Part shown: positions 1-5,301 of the stretch, in pieces
Layout: every line of letters begins with the position of its first letter
Numbering within the stretch: position 1 is the stretch's first letter
From: Deltaproteobacteria bacterium
GTDB taxonomy: Bacteria > Desulfobacterota > Binatia > Binatales > Binataceae
Assembly: GCA_021780585.1 (NCBI GenBank)
Contig: JAJXYM010000164.1
Location: 1 to 7,060, forward strand
Direction of reading: 5' to 3'
DNA: 7,060 nucleotides
Position numbers and translations under genes: made by a program
Notes under the pieces: model-generated
What the model was told of the DNA's origin: nothing
Seen by the model: the letters and a program-made list of their open reading frames with translations, nothing else
Database searches by the model: none

Positions 1-496
1 AATGATGATGTATAACCTCGGCGCTCATCTGACCGCCATGCTCGTAAAATCCCAAGTCTTCCAAGAAATCCAAGACTGGATCGATGTCTTGTAGGCCATG
101 CGAGCGCGAATTGAGATTCTTGCTGCTCTTTAATACGTCAACTGCTAATTTTCTCAATTCGATAAAATCCTTGCTCTCAAATTGATCTTGATACCGAAGG
201 ACTAAAGTTGCATCGAGAGTTCTGCGCCGATATTCGAGATATGCTTGAAAGAGCAAGCCTATGAATCCGAAACCCGCAAGGAAATAAATCCCCAAAGGGA
301 TAGCGCTCCACACATGCGGCGGAGAAGGCGGAGAAGGCGGAGTGGCGCAAGGCGCCTGTCCCATAGCCCCAATAATTGCTGCGATCATCGTGAGCGCCGA
401 AGCGGCAAATACGGGAGCGCTGGCACTGGCAAGCCGCTTCGTGCGAGCCCAGAGTATCCGCCGACGTTTCAGTGTATTCATCAGTCCCTTGAGCAT
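1..496 (-). CDS. Two-pass membrane protein, DUF4760-like, 3' end cut by window edge
   Basis: An uninterrupted minus-strand frame of 165 codons runs from ATG at 496 out of the window. An in-frame TAA lies four codons upstream, and AAGG (504-507) sits 7 nt before the ATG; the next in-frame ATG is at 481. Residues 10-21 are basic (KRRRILWARTKR). A hydrophobic segment follows at about 26-46, then a short loop with PPSPPSPP (53-60), a second hydrophobic segment at about 65-84, and a soluble tail. The tail reads ATLVLRYQDQFESKDFIELR (96-115) and later VLDFLEDLGF (141-150), a pattern I associate with DUF4760 and related membrane-anchored proteins of unknown function. The basic N-terminus suggests both ends are cytoplasmic, with the Pro-rich loop outside. 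Its base composition is more AT-rich than the genes to its right, which fits an accessory or transferred gene. The coding call is firm; the family name is recalled from pattern only, and no function can be given. Confidence 0.8.
   Translation of the reverse strand, partial: MLKGLMNTLKRRRILWARTKRLASASAPVFAASALTMIAAIIGAMGQAPCATPPSPPSPPHVWSAIPLGIYFLAGFGFIGLLFQAYLEYRRRTLDATLVLRYQDQFESKDFIELRKLAVDVLKSSKNLNSRSHGLQDIDPVLDFLEDLGFYEHGGQMSAEVIHHH
318..342 (+). repeat. Tandem 9-bp repeat inside the membrane-protein gene
   Basis: The unit GGCGGAGAA occurs twice in tandem (318-326, 327-335) and a third copy breaks off after GGCGGAG (336-342). On the minus strand it encodes the PPSPPSPP loop between the two membrane segments. 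A 9-bp unit keeps the frame, so slippage would lengthen or shorten the loop by three residues. Confidence 0.85.
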
Positions 497-579
497 CGTC
501 GAACCTTATGTGAACGAACCCGACATGCGAAGTCCTTGATAATCGCCGTAATCATCCTATCGTTATGATGACGGGTAAC

Positions 580-732
580 CTATTCGAGGACCATCTTTCT
601 CGCCTCACCAACAAATGCCGCGATCTCGCCAGCAGCATCCGCCGCCACGATACGTAGGCCGCCCCAGACCCCAGCCTGAGACGTTCGGCCCGCCAGCGTC
701 CTCCGCGCGGTCCGCCGCCTCACAACTGCCAT
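580..732 (-). CDS. Doubtful 50-residue frame, possible gene remnant
   Basis: A minus-strand frame from ATG 732 to TAG 580-582 would give a 50-residue product. The N-terminal half is Arg-rich and unconvincing. The C-terminal half (LRIVAADAAGEIAAFVGEAR, about residues 26-45) looks like a normal amphipathic helix-forming protein tail. No Shine-Dalgarno sequence precedes the ATG. It could be a real small gene, the surviving 3' end of a decayed gene, or chance. It lies downstream of the TSUP permease on the same strand, 67 nt after its stop. I include it because nothing else explains this stretch. Confidence 0.2.
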   Translation of the reverse strand: MAVVRRRTARRTLAGRTSQAGVWGGLRIVAADAAGEIAAFVGEARKMVLE

Positions 733-799
733 AAAGCGGCGTACCGGGCGAACGTCGGGCTGGATTCCGACTCCGCGCCTGCGCGATGCGCGAGGTTGC

Positions 800-1567
800 C
801 TAGCGCATCGCTTTGAGGCCGTAGACGATTGTAAGAGTCACGCCGGCGACAAGGATGACCGCGCGCAGCAGCCGGCGCGGCATCGCGTTCGCCAGCCGCA
901 TCCCGGCGAACCCGCCCGCGACCGCCCCTGGCATCATCCCGAGCGCCGCCGGCCACGCCACTCCCCAGCAAGCCAGGATAATCAGCGCCGCCGCGTTCGA
1001 GGTCACCTGCACCACCATCTTGAGGATATTGGCGCGCCGCGCGTCGTGCAGTCCTGACGCGGTCAGCGCCGCGATCACCAGCACGCCGCCGCCGGCCCCG
1101 AAATAGCCATTGTAGATCGCCACCGCGAACACCCCCGGCATCGCCGAGGCGCCCGGCGCGGCGAGCGGCTCGGCGCGATCGAGCCGGCGGTTGAAGCGCG
1201 GTCCGGCCGCGAACAAGACCGTGCCGACACCGAGCAGAATCGGCACGACCTGGCGGAACACGCTCGGCGGCGTGAGCAGCAGCAACGCGCCGCCCACCGC
1301 ACCGCCGGCGACGCTGGTCGCCGTGAGCATCGCGACCGCGCGCCGCGGCAAGCCGGTAATTTCGCGCCACGCCGCCAGCACGGCGGAGGCGTAACCTGGC
1401 CATAGCCCTACCGTGCAGGTCGCGTTGGCGAGCTTCTCGGACAGGCCGACCACTCCGGTCAGCATCGGAAAGGCGATAAACGTGCCGCCCCCGGCGACCG
1501 CGTTGACCGCCGCGGCGAGAAACGCCGCGACCGCGCCGGCGATCGCCGCTCCGGTCAGCCCGGCCAT
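800..1567 (-). CDS. TauE/SafE (TSUP) family membrane permease
   Basis: This 255-residue integral membrane protein belongs to the TSUP family, whose members move sulfite, sulfoacetate, taurine-related or other small organic anions across the inner membrane. The two internal family repeats are visible: NAVAGGGTFIAFPML at 22-36, followed by NATCTVGLWPG (48-58), and YNGYFGAGGG at 152-161, followed by NILKMVVQVTSNAAA (180-194). Seven to eight hydrophobic stretches span the protein, the usual number, and the length is typical. The start is the first ATG after an in-frame TGA a few codons upstream. No strong ribosome site precedes it; an overlapping 8-codon frame (1555-1581) may couple translation. 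It is divergent from the GST gene. The substrate cannot be read from sequence; sulfur anion export is only the family default. Confidence 0.9.
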   Translation of the reverse strand: MAGLTGAAIAGAVAAFLAAAVNAVAGGGTFIAFPMLTGVVGLSEKLANATCTVGLWPGYASAVLAAWREITGLPRRAVAMLTATSVAGGAVGGALLLLTPPSVFRQVVPILLGVGTVLFAAGPRFNRRLDRAEPLAAPGASAMPGVFAVAIYNGYFGAGGGVLVIAALTASGLHDARRANILKMVVQVTSNAAALIILACWGVAWPAALGMMPGAVAGGFAGMRLANAMPRRLLRAVILVAGVTLTIVYGLKAMR

Positions 1568-1717
1568 CGATCCATATTCATGACTGTCTCAGTGTTACCC
1601 ATCGAACCCGCGGTTTGCCGCATTCTGGGCGACGCGGCGCGAATGTCAAGCCGCGGCCGCAAATCGCGCCGCTTGACGATCGCGCCCGCGGGCGGCGAAG
1701 CTGTGTGGACAAGTCGC

Positions 1718-1724
1718 AAGGAGG
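1718..1724 (+). promoter_or_regulatory. Shine-Dalgarno site of the GST gene
   Basis: A full AAGGAGG lies 7 nt before ATG 1732. It decides the start, because the frame stays open for 39 more codons upstream to 1615, where the encoded residues are Arg-rich and unlike any GST. Confidence 0.85.
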
Positions 1725-1731
1725 CTCCGCG

Positions 1732-2421
1732 ATGATCGATCTCTATTACTGGCCGACGCCGAACGGCCAGAAGATCACGATTTTTCTCGAAGAAACCGTG
1801 ATGCCGTACAAGATTGTCCCGGTCAATATCCGCGAAGGCGAACAGTTCAAGCCCGAATTTTTGCGGATCAGCCCGAACAATCGGATGCCCGCGATCGTCG
1901 ATTCGGACGGTCCCGGCGGCCACCCGATCGCGATCTTCGAGTCCGGCGCGATCCTTATGTATCTGGCCGAAAAAAGCGGCAAGCTGATGCCCGCCGAGAC
2001 GCGCGCCCGTTACGGCGTGATCCAGTGGCTGATGTTCCAGATGGCGAACGTGGGTCCGATGTTCGGTCAGCGCGGCCATTTCATGCGCGCCGCGCCCGAA
2101 AAGCTTCCTTACGCGATCGATCGCTATACCAACGAATCGCGCCGGCTATGCAACGTGATGGACCGGCGGCTGGCCGAGGCCGAATACCTCGCCGGCGATT
2201 ACTCGATCGCCGATATCGCCTGCTATCCGTGGGTGGTCGGAATCCGCCGCGAACCCGAACAGGTGGACGCCCGTCCGCATCTGAAGCGCTGGCTCGACGC
2301 GATCGGCGCGCGCGAAGCGGTCAAGCGCGGGATGGCCGTGATGGCCGATCTGCCGCAGCAGCCGCTCGACGAAAAGGCGCGGTCGATCCTGTACGGGGCC
2401 AAACAGTTCGAACGGCGTTGA
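1732..2421 (+). CDS. yfcG: YfcG-type glutathione transferase / disulfide oxidoreductase
   Basis: This 229-residue cytoplasmic protein closely resembles E. coli YfcG, a nu-class GST with glutathione-dependent disulfide-bond reductase activity. The N-terminal thioredoxin-like domain carries the signature WPTPNGQKI (7-15), in which Thr9 and Asn11 correspond to the glutathione-contacting residues of YfcG. It also has EFLRISPNN (42-50), the cis-proline at Pro53 (RMPAIVD) and the Glu-Ser pair of IFESGAILMYLAE (68-80) that binds the gamma-glutamyl group. The alpha-helical C-terminal domain has GPMFGQRGHF and the folding motif SIADIACYPWV (158-168, N-capping Ser158 and Asp161). Length matches the family. 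There is no catalytic Cys or Tyr at the N-terminus, as expected for YfcG-like enzymes. It is transcribed divergently from the TSUP permease, with 164 nt between the starts. The fold and subfamily are secure; the physiological substrate is not. Confidence 0.93.
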   Translation: MIDLYYWPTPNGQKITIFLEETVMPYKIVPVNIREGEQFKPEFLRISPNNRMPAIVDSDGPGGHPIAIFESGAILMYLAEKSGKLMPAETRARYGVIQWLMFQMANVGPMFGQRGHFMRAAPEKLPYAIDRYTNESRRLCNVMDRRLAEAEYLAGDYSIADIACYPWVVGIRREPEQVDARPHLKRWLDAIGAREAVKRGMAVMADLPQQPLDEKARSILYGAKQFERR

Positions 2422-2497
2422 AGCGGCGCGGCGACGACCGTGCGCCGGCGCCGGGATACGATCCGCGCGGCGGGCGCGGCAGTCAGGTCGGAAATTA

Positions 2498-2510
2498 GTC
2501 GGAGTCCGAC
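2498..2510. repeat. 13-nt near-perfect palindrome between convergent genes
   Basis: GTCGGA and TCCGAC flank a single central G. It lies in the 176-nt gap between the convergent GST gene and the small cysteine-rich gene. GTCAGG also occurs as a direct repeat on both sides (2482-2487, 2511-2516). No T-tract follows, so it is not a standard terminator. No clear terminator is visible in this gap. Confidence 0.3.
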
Positions 2511-2597
2511 GTCAGGCGCGAATTTGCGGGCATAGCGGCGCCGCGGGAAGACCTGCGCTGCGTGGCCGCAGACGACTTTAGTGGCGACCGGGTTGGA

Positions 2598-2855
2598 TTA
2601 GTCGCGGGGCGGACGCGAGATGGCCGTCTTCGCGCATCCGCAATCCTCCTCCGCAAGGCGCCACGGCGGATCTTCGTCGGGAAGCGCATGGCGCCAAACG
2701 TCGCGTTTGCAATAGTCGCATAGCCCGTCAAAGTGCGTCCTGCCGTCGCCGGTCGGCCAAAAGCTGGGATTTTTGCCGCGCAAGAAGTTGGGAATCACCG
2801 CCAGATGCTTGCATCGGGGGGCGGCCGCTCCCCGCCGAAACCATCGCAAGGCCAT
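2598..2855 (-). CDS. Small cysteine-rich protein, possible zinc binder
   Basis: This predicted 85-residue protein is unrecognised. Putative metal ligands are Cys15 and His17 (RCKH), the knuckle Cys46-x-x-Cys49 (LCDYCKRDVW) and Cys72-x-Cys74 (CGC). The region from about residue 40 to 66 has normal globular composition with several Trp, and codon use looks coding. I chose ATG 2855, preceded by GGAA 8 nt upstream. An alternative is TTG 2879, which immediately follows the TGA of the upstream gene and adds eight residues. The gene is clearly downstream of the 65-residue zinc-ribbon gene in the same transcription unit. The two may act together, but no function can be assigned. Confidence 0.6.
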   Translation of the reverse strand: MALRWFRRGAAAPRCKHLAVIPNFLRGKNPSFWPTGDGRTHFDGLCDYCKRDVWRHALPDEDPPWRLAEEDCGCAKTAISRPPRD

Positions 2856-2879
2856 CTTAGAAGTTCCGCGCGCGCGCAA

Positions 2880-3077
2880 TCACGGTTCGCGATATTCCAA
2901 CGGCTCGATCCTGAGCTTCGCCGTGGCGTTCTGGAAGACCCGCGCCATCGCGCCGAAACAGGTCACGCAGAGATTCAGCATTGCCTCGCAGCGGTCCACC
3001 GACAGGTGCATGATCGTGCCGAGCGCTCCGCAATTATCGCATTTTTCGCTTCGGTCCCGGTCAAAATGAATGAACAT
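2880..3077 (-). CDS. 65-residue zinc-ribbon protein
   Basis: A small, probably soluble protein has two CxxC knuckles: Cys13-x-x-Cys16 (KCDNCGA) and Cys37-x-x-Cys40 (LCVTCFG), 20 residues apart, the spacing of a zinc ribbon. His24 and Cys30 lie between them. The C-terminal part is a plain helix and tail. ATG 3077 is preceded by AAGGGGG, which ends 7 nt upstream and is a good ribosome site. It is first in a two-gene minus-strand unit, and the next gene begins at or just after its stop. An AT-rich leader of about 215 nt lies upstream. Such stand-alone ribbons often bind nucleic acid or a protein partner, but the sequence does not say which. I do not recognise a named family. Confidence 0.75.
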   Translation of the reverse strand: MFIHFDRDRSEKCDNCGALGTIMHLSVDRCEAMLNLCVTCFGAMARVFQNATAKLRIEPLEYREP

Positions 3078-3161
3078 ACAGAGACCCCCTTATTCTTACG
3101 TAGAAGACGATTTCTGGTGAAATCATCATATTTTGCACGGCTTAACTCAATACCTTATGTT

Positions 3162-3190
3162 TTTACACGTCGAATTACCCACAAGTCCAA
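3162..3190 (-). promoter_or_regulatory. Candidate promoter of the small zinc-protein pair
   Basis: On the minus strand TTGGAC (3185-3190) and TGTAAA (3162-3167) are separated by 17 nt, within an AT-rich stretch upstream of ATG 3077. Matches to the consensus are only moderate, and the leader would be about 80 nt. Confidence 0.3.
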
Positions 3191-3212
3191 CCCGACCGCG
3201 CCGATCGAGACG

Positions 3213-3228
3213 GAATTTGACGTAATTC
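3213..3228. promoter_or_regulatory. Operator-like inverted repeat
   Basis: GAATT and AATTC flank a TGACGT core, giving a 16-nt dyad. It lies in the AT-rich leader of the zinc-protein pair, 23 nt upstream of the candidate -35. The position suits a regulator site, but the dyad is short enough to occur by chance. Confidence 0.2.
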
Positions 3229-3292
3229 TTCGCTCAATAATCCTTTCGCTCTCCCGATTTGCGAATTTATTGCACAATCAAGCGGATCTTCG

Positions 3293-3751
3293 CTATTTCG
3301 ACGCCGCTTTGAGCTCAAAGACGGGATAGCGCACGGCTATCCTGGCGAATTCGCCCACCGGCGAATCGGCGCGCACCGGAAAATAACGTTGCACCGTCAG
3401 GCTGAAGCGGTCCAGGTAGGCCTTGAGCAGCGGCGGACGGCGCGCGACCGGAACCGCTTCGATCACATATTCGGCCCGCTTCGTCCCCTTGATCAACGTT
3501 ACGCGTCCGGCGGCTTCCGCGTTACGGACCCATTGCGCCCTTCCGCGCGGACAGACCAGATAACGTCTCCCCTCGAACTCCAGCAGATCGACGGGCGTCG
3601 CGTAGCGGCGACCGGATTTGCGTCCAGGAACCTCAACCAGGTAATTGTGGCGCAGGCCCAGACCGAGCCTGACCAATAATCCAAATAGCCGATTAAAGAT
3701 GCGCTCGGGCAGCGTAGGATTATGATATTCGAGGTTATTCGTGGACGTCAT
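3293..3751 (-). CDS. Ddn-like F420H2-dependent quinone reductase / nitroreductase family protein
   Basis: This 152-residue protein fits the deazaflavin-dependent nitroreductase (Ddn/Fqr, DUF385) split-barrel family. Seen in sequence: LPERIFNRLFGLLVRLGLGL (14-33), HNYLVEVPGRKSGRRYATPV (35-54) with the GRKSG turn (43-47) that contacts cofactor F420 in the family, RRYLVCPRG (62-70) and QWVRNAEAAG (73-82). In mycobacteria such proteins use reduced F420 to reduce menaquinone or nitroimidazoles. Some members may use other flavins or haem-related ligands, so F420 use here is inferred. I chose ATG 3751, because family members usually begin just before this point. ATG 3799 adds 16 residues, has no ribosome site and overlaps a candidate -10. 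It is divergent from the quinone methyltransferase gene, which supports a quinone-linked role. Confidence 0.83.
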   Translation of the reverse strand: MTSTNNLEYHNPTLPERIFNRLFGLLVRLGLGLRHNYLVEVPGRKSGRRYATPVDLLEFEGRRYLVCPRGRAQWVRNAEAAGRVTLIKGTKRAEYVIEAVPVARRPPLLKAYLDRFSLTVQRYFPVRADSPVGEFARIAVRYPVFELKAASK

Positions 3752-3789
3752 CGACTGTCTCAAGTCGCACCGTGCGGCTTCGTCAGGCT

Positions 3790-3798
3790 CGTATAGCA
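3790..3798 (-). promoter_or_regulatory. Candidate extended -10 for the Ddn-like gene
   Basis: On the minus strand TGC precedes TATACG, an extended -10 form (TGnTATACG). No good -35 is seen. If used, transcription would begin near 3783, downstream of ATG 3799, which supports ATG 3751 as the start. Confidence 0.33.
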
Positions 3799-3822
3799 TA
3801 ACAATGAACTAAAGTCGTCAGA

Positions 3823-3850
3823 TTGACGCAATACGCTGGAAACCTATTCC
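3823..3850 (+). promoter_or_regulatory. Candidate upstream promoter for menG
   Basis: TTGACG (3823-3828, five of six consensus bases) is followed after 16 nt by TATTCC (3845-3850, three of six). It would give a leader of about 75 nt for the methyltransferase gene. Confidence 0.3.
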
Positions 3851-3916
3851 AATTTCCGCGCTTGACCGGCGGGTCATCGCGATGCGCGAGCTTTCCCGTA
3901 GGCCCCGCGATACGCT

Positions 3917-3922
3917 TATAAT
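3917..3922 (+). promoter_or_regulatory. Perfect TATAAT just before the menG start
   Basis: A consensus -10 lies 10 nt before ATG 3933, with no recognisable -35 at the usual distance. If active, the transcript would begin within a few bases of the ATG and be practically leaderless, in keeping with the lack of a Shine-Dalgarno sequence there. Confidence 0.4.
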
Positions 3923-3932
3923 TGTCGCCGCG

Positions 3933-4697
3933 ATGGCTAGCGGTCAAAATTTTTCGGCGAATTCCTCCTTGATGGCCCTCGATAGCGGCAAACCCGAACG
4001 GATTCGCCGAATGTTTGCCAGTATCGTGCCGCGCTACGACACGATCAATACGCTGATGACGCTCGGGCTGGATCGGCGCTGGCGACGCGAAACCGTAGCG
4101 ATCGTCGAACCGAGCGGGGGCGTCGCGCTCGATATTGCCACCGGCACCGGCGAGTTGGCGCTGGAACTCGCGCGGGCGGGCGCAACGCTCACGGTCGGGA
4201 TGGATTTCTGTCCTGAAATGGTGGTCGCGGCGCAACGCAAGCTCGCGCAGGCTGAACCTTCGGCGGGAATCCGTTTGGGCGTCGGCGACGCGATGGCGCT
4301 GCCGTTCCCCGACCAGACCTTCGACTGTATCGTCAACGGCTTCATGCTGCGCAACGTCGCCGACCTCGGCGCGACCTTCGCCGAACTGCATCGCGTGCTC
4401 AAGCCGGGCGGACGGCTGGCGTGCCTCGATTTGACGCCGCCGCGTGGTCCGATGCGCCGCATGTTCTCGCTCTATATCGCGTCCGCAGTGCCGCTGCTTG
4501 GAATTCTGGTCGGACGCAAATATGCCGCCTATCGCTATCTTTACCAATCGCTCACCGTCCATCCCGACGCCGGACAGGTGGCGGCGCTGATGCGCGCGGC
4601 GGGCTTCGCCGAGGCCAGCTATCGCCTGACCGGCTTCGGCACGGTCGCGATTCATCTGGGCCGCAAGGCTGGCGGCGCACGGTCGTTCCTTGCCTGA
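3933..4697 (+). CDS. menG: MenG/UbiE-type quinone C-methyltransferase
   Basis: This class I SAM-dependent methyltransferase probably methylates demethylmenaquinone (MenG) or the ubiquinone precursor (UbiE) at the cytoplasmic membrane face. The family signature is clear: RRMFASIVPRYDTINTLMTL (25-44), ending in RRWRRETV (48-55). The SAM-binding motif I is DIATGTGELALELA (67-80), Asp91 is the acidic residue at the end of strand 2, and GDAMALPFPDQTFD is at 118-131. NGFMLRNVADL (135-145), LKPGGRL (156-162) and the C-terminal YRYLYQSLTVHPDAGQVAAL (200-219) follow. Length (254) is usual. I chose ATG 3933; ATG 3882 adds 17 weak residues, and ATG 3972 is also possible. None has a good ribosome site. 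It is followed by the VOC gene after 46 nt, likely as one transcript. Menaquinone rather than ubiquinone is inferred from the adjacent Ddn-like gene. Confidence 0.9.
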   Translation: MASGQNFSANSSLMALDSGKPERIRRMFASIVPRYDTINTLMTLGLDRRWRRETVAIVEPSGGVALDIATGTGELALELARAGATLTVGMDFCPEMVVAAQRKLAQAEPSAGIRLGVGDAMALPFPDQTFDCIVNGFMLRNVADLGATFAELHRVLKPGGRLACLDLTPPRGPMRRMFSLYIASAVPLLGILVGRKYAAYRYLYQSLTVHPDAGQVAALMRAAGFAEASYRLTGFGTVAIHLGRKAGGARSFLA

Positions 4698-4729
4698 CGA
4701 CTGCATCGGGACGATTCTGGGATTGGCCG

Positions 4730-4735
4730 AAGGAG
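4730..4735 (+). promoter_or_regulatory. Shine-Dalgarno site of the VOC gene
   Basis: AAGGAG lies 8 nt before ATG 4744. It decides between this ATG and a TTG at 4690 that would overlap the menG 3' end and add 18 residues without a ribosome site. Confidence 0.8.
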
Positions 4736-4743
4736 TGCCTATC

Positions 4744-5142
4744 ATGCGCGGCGGAATCGACCATCTGATGATCAATGCGAACGACTTCGACGCGGCCATT
4801 CGCTTTTATTCGTGGCTGATGCCCAACCTCGGCTATCCCAACGTCGAAAATTACGATCAGCCGGAGCGCATGATCGGCTTCTGGGGCGATCACGGCAGCG
4901 TCTGGGTGATGGTCTCGAAGGACCGGAACGAAAAATTCGACAAGACCCGGGTCGGCTTGCGCGAAATCGCCTTTCGCGGCGCGAGCCGCGACCGCATCGA
5001 CGAGCTGGCGCGCGAGATCTCCTCGCACGGCGGCCGAATACTCGAGCCGCCGCGCGAATACGACTACCGGCCCGGCTACTACGCCGTCTTTTTCACAGAT
5101 CCCGACGGGCTCAAGCTCGAAATCGTCCACTATCCGGACTGA
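4744..5142 (+). CDS. VOC (glyoxalase/bleomycin-resistance fold) family protein
   Basis: This 132-residue single-unit VOC protein has two beta-alpha-beta-beta-beta modules. Module one starts GIDHLMINANDFDAAIRFY (4-22), the usual first strand and helix with a candidate metal ligand at His7. Module two starts GLREIAFRGASRDRIDEL (71-88) and ends FFTDPDGLKLEIVHYP (116-131), the typical VOC close with Glu126. The position that often holds the second metal His (GLxHxAF) is Glu74 here, so metal binding or catalysis may differ from glyoxalase I. The family covers lactoylglutathione lyases, dioxygenases, antibiotic-binding proteins and isomerases, and the substrate cannot be chosen. It lies 46 nt after menG on the same strand and is probably co-transcribed. 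Confidence 0.87.
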   Translation: MRGGIDHLMINANDFDAAIRFYSWLMPNLGYPNVENYDQPERMIGFWGDHGSVWVMVSKDRNEKFDKTRVGLREIAFRGASRDRIDELAREISSHGGRILEPPREYDYRPGYYAVFFTDPDGLKLEIVHYPD

Positions 5143-5231
5143 ATCGCGGCCGCCCCGGAGCCTTGGCGCGGCCCCTCCCGGAATCGAGTCGCGCCGCTTG
5201 CGCCATCCGCGCCCCGCGGAGGAAACGCGCA

Positions 5232-5260
5232 TTGATTTAGTAAAATTGGTTCGATAGTTT
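5232..5260 (+). promoter_or_regulatory. Candidate promoter of the zinc-ribbon gene
   Basis: TTGATT (5232-5237) and TAGTTT (5255-5260) are spaced by 17 nt in a local AT-rich patch 42 nt before ATG 5302. The consensus match is moderate (four and three of six). Confidence 0.38.
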
Positions 5261-5287
5261 GCAAGCGGGGTCGATACCCGATCGGCC

Positions 5288-5294
5288 AAGGAGG
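5288..5294 (+). promoter_or_regulatory. Shine-Dalgarno site of the 60-residue zinc-ribbon gene
   Basis: AAGGAGG ends 7 nt before ATG 5302. In-frame GTG codons at 5296 and 5299 are too close to this site to be the start. Confidence 0.85.
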
Positions 5295-5301
5295 CGTGGT
5301 G

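Noticed and set aside
245..568. A 107-codon plus-strand frame with an Arg run
   Set aside because: The Arg run comes from the 9-bp tandem repeat read in the wrong strand. The opposite strand encodes a convincing membrane protein.
720..1403. A 227-codon open frame on the minus strand in another phase
   Set aside because: It is a shadow of the TSUP permease; the product is Arg-rich with no membrane segments or motifs.
1615..1731. An N-terminal extension of the GST
   Set aside because: The frame is open, but the strong AAGGAGG site and exact YfcG-like N-terminus at 1732 decide the start. The extension is Arg-rich with no family match.
2442..2454. Overlapping GC palindromes (GCGCCGGCGC, CCGGCGCCGG) after the GST gene
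   Set aside because: Short alternating GC palindromes are common in such GC-rich DNA, and no T-tract follows.
2733..3329. A 198-codon open frame on the plus strand
   Set aside because: It overlaps the two minus-strand zinc-protein genes, the AT-rich leader and the end of the Ddn-like gene. The translation shows no domain, and the Cys knuckles and ribosome site support the minus strand.
3783..4799. A 338-codon open frame on the minus strand
   Set aside because: It is antisense to menG with low-complexity Arg/Ala-rich composition. The methyltransferase motifs on the plus strand explain the region.
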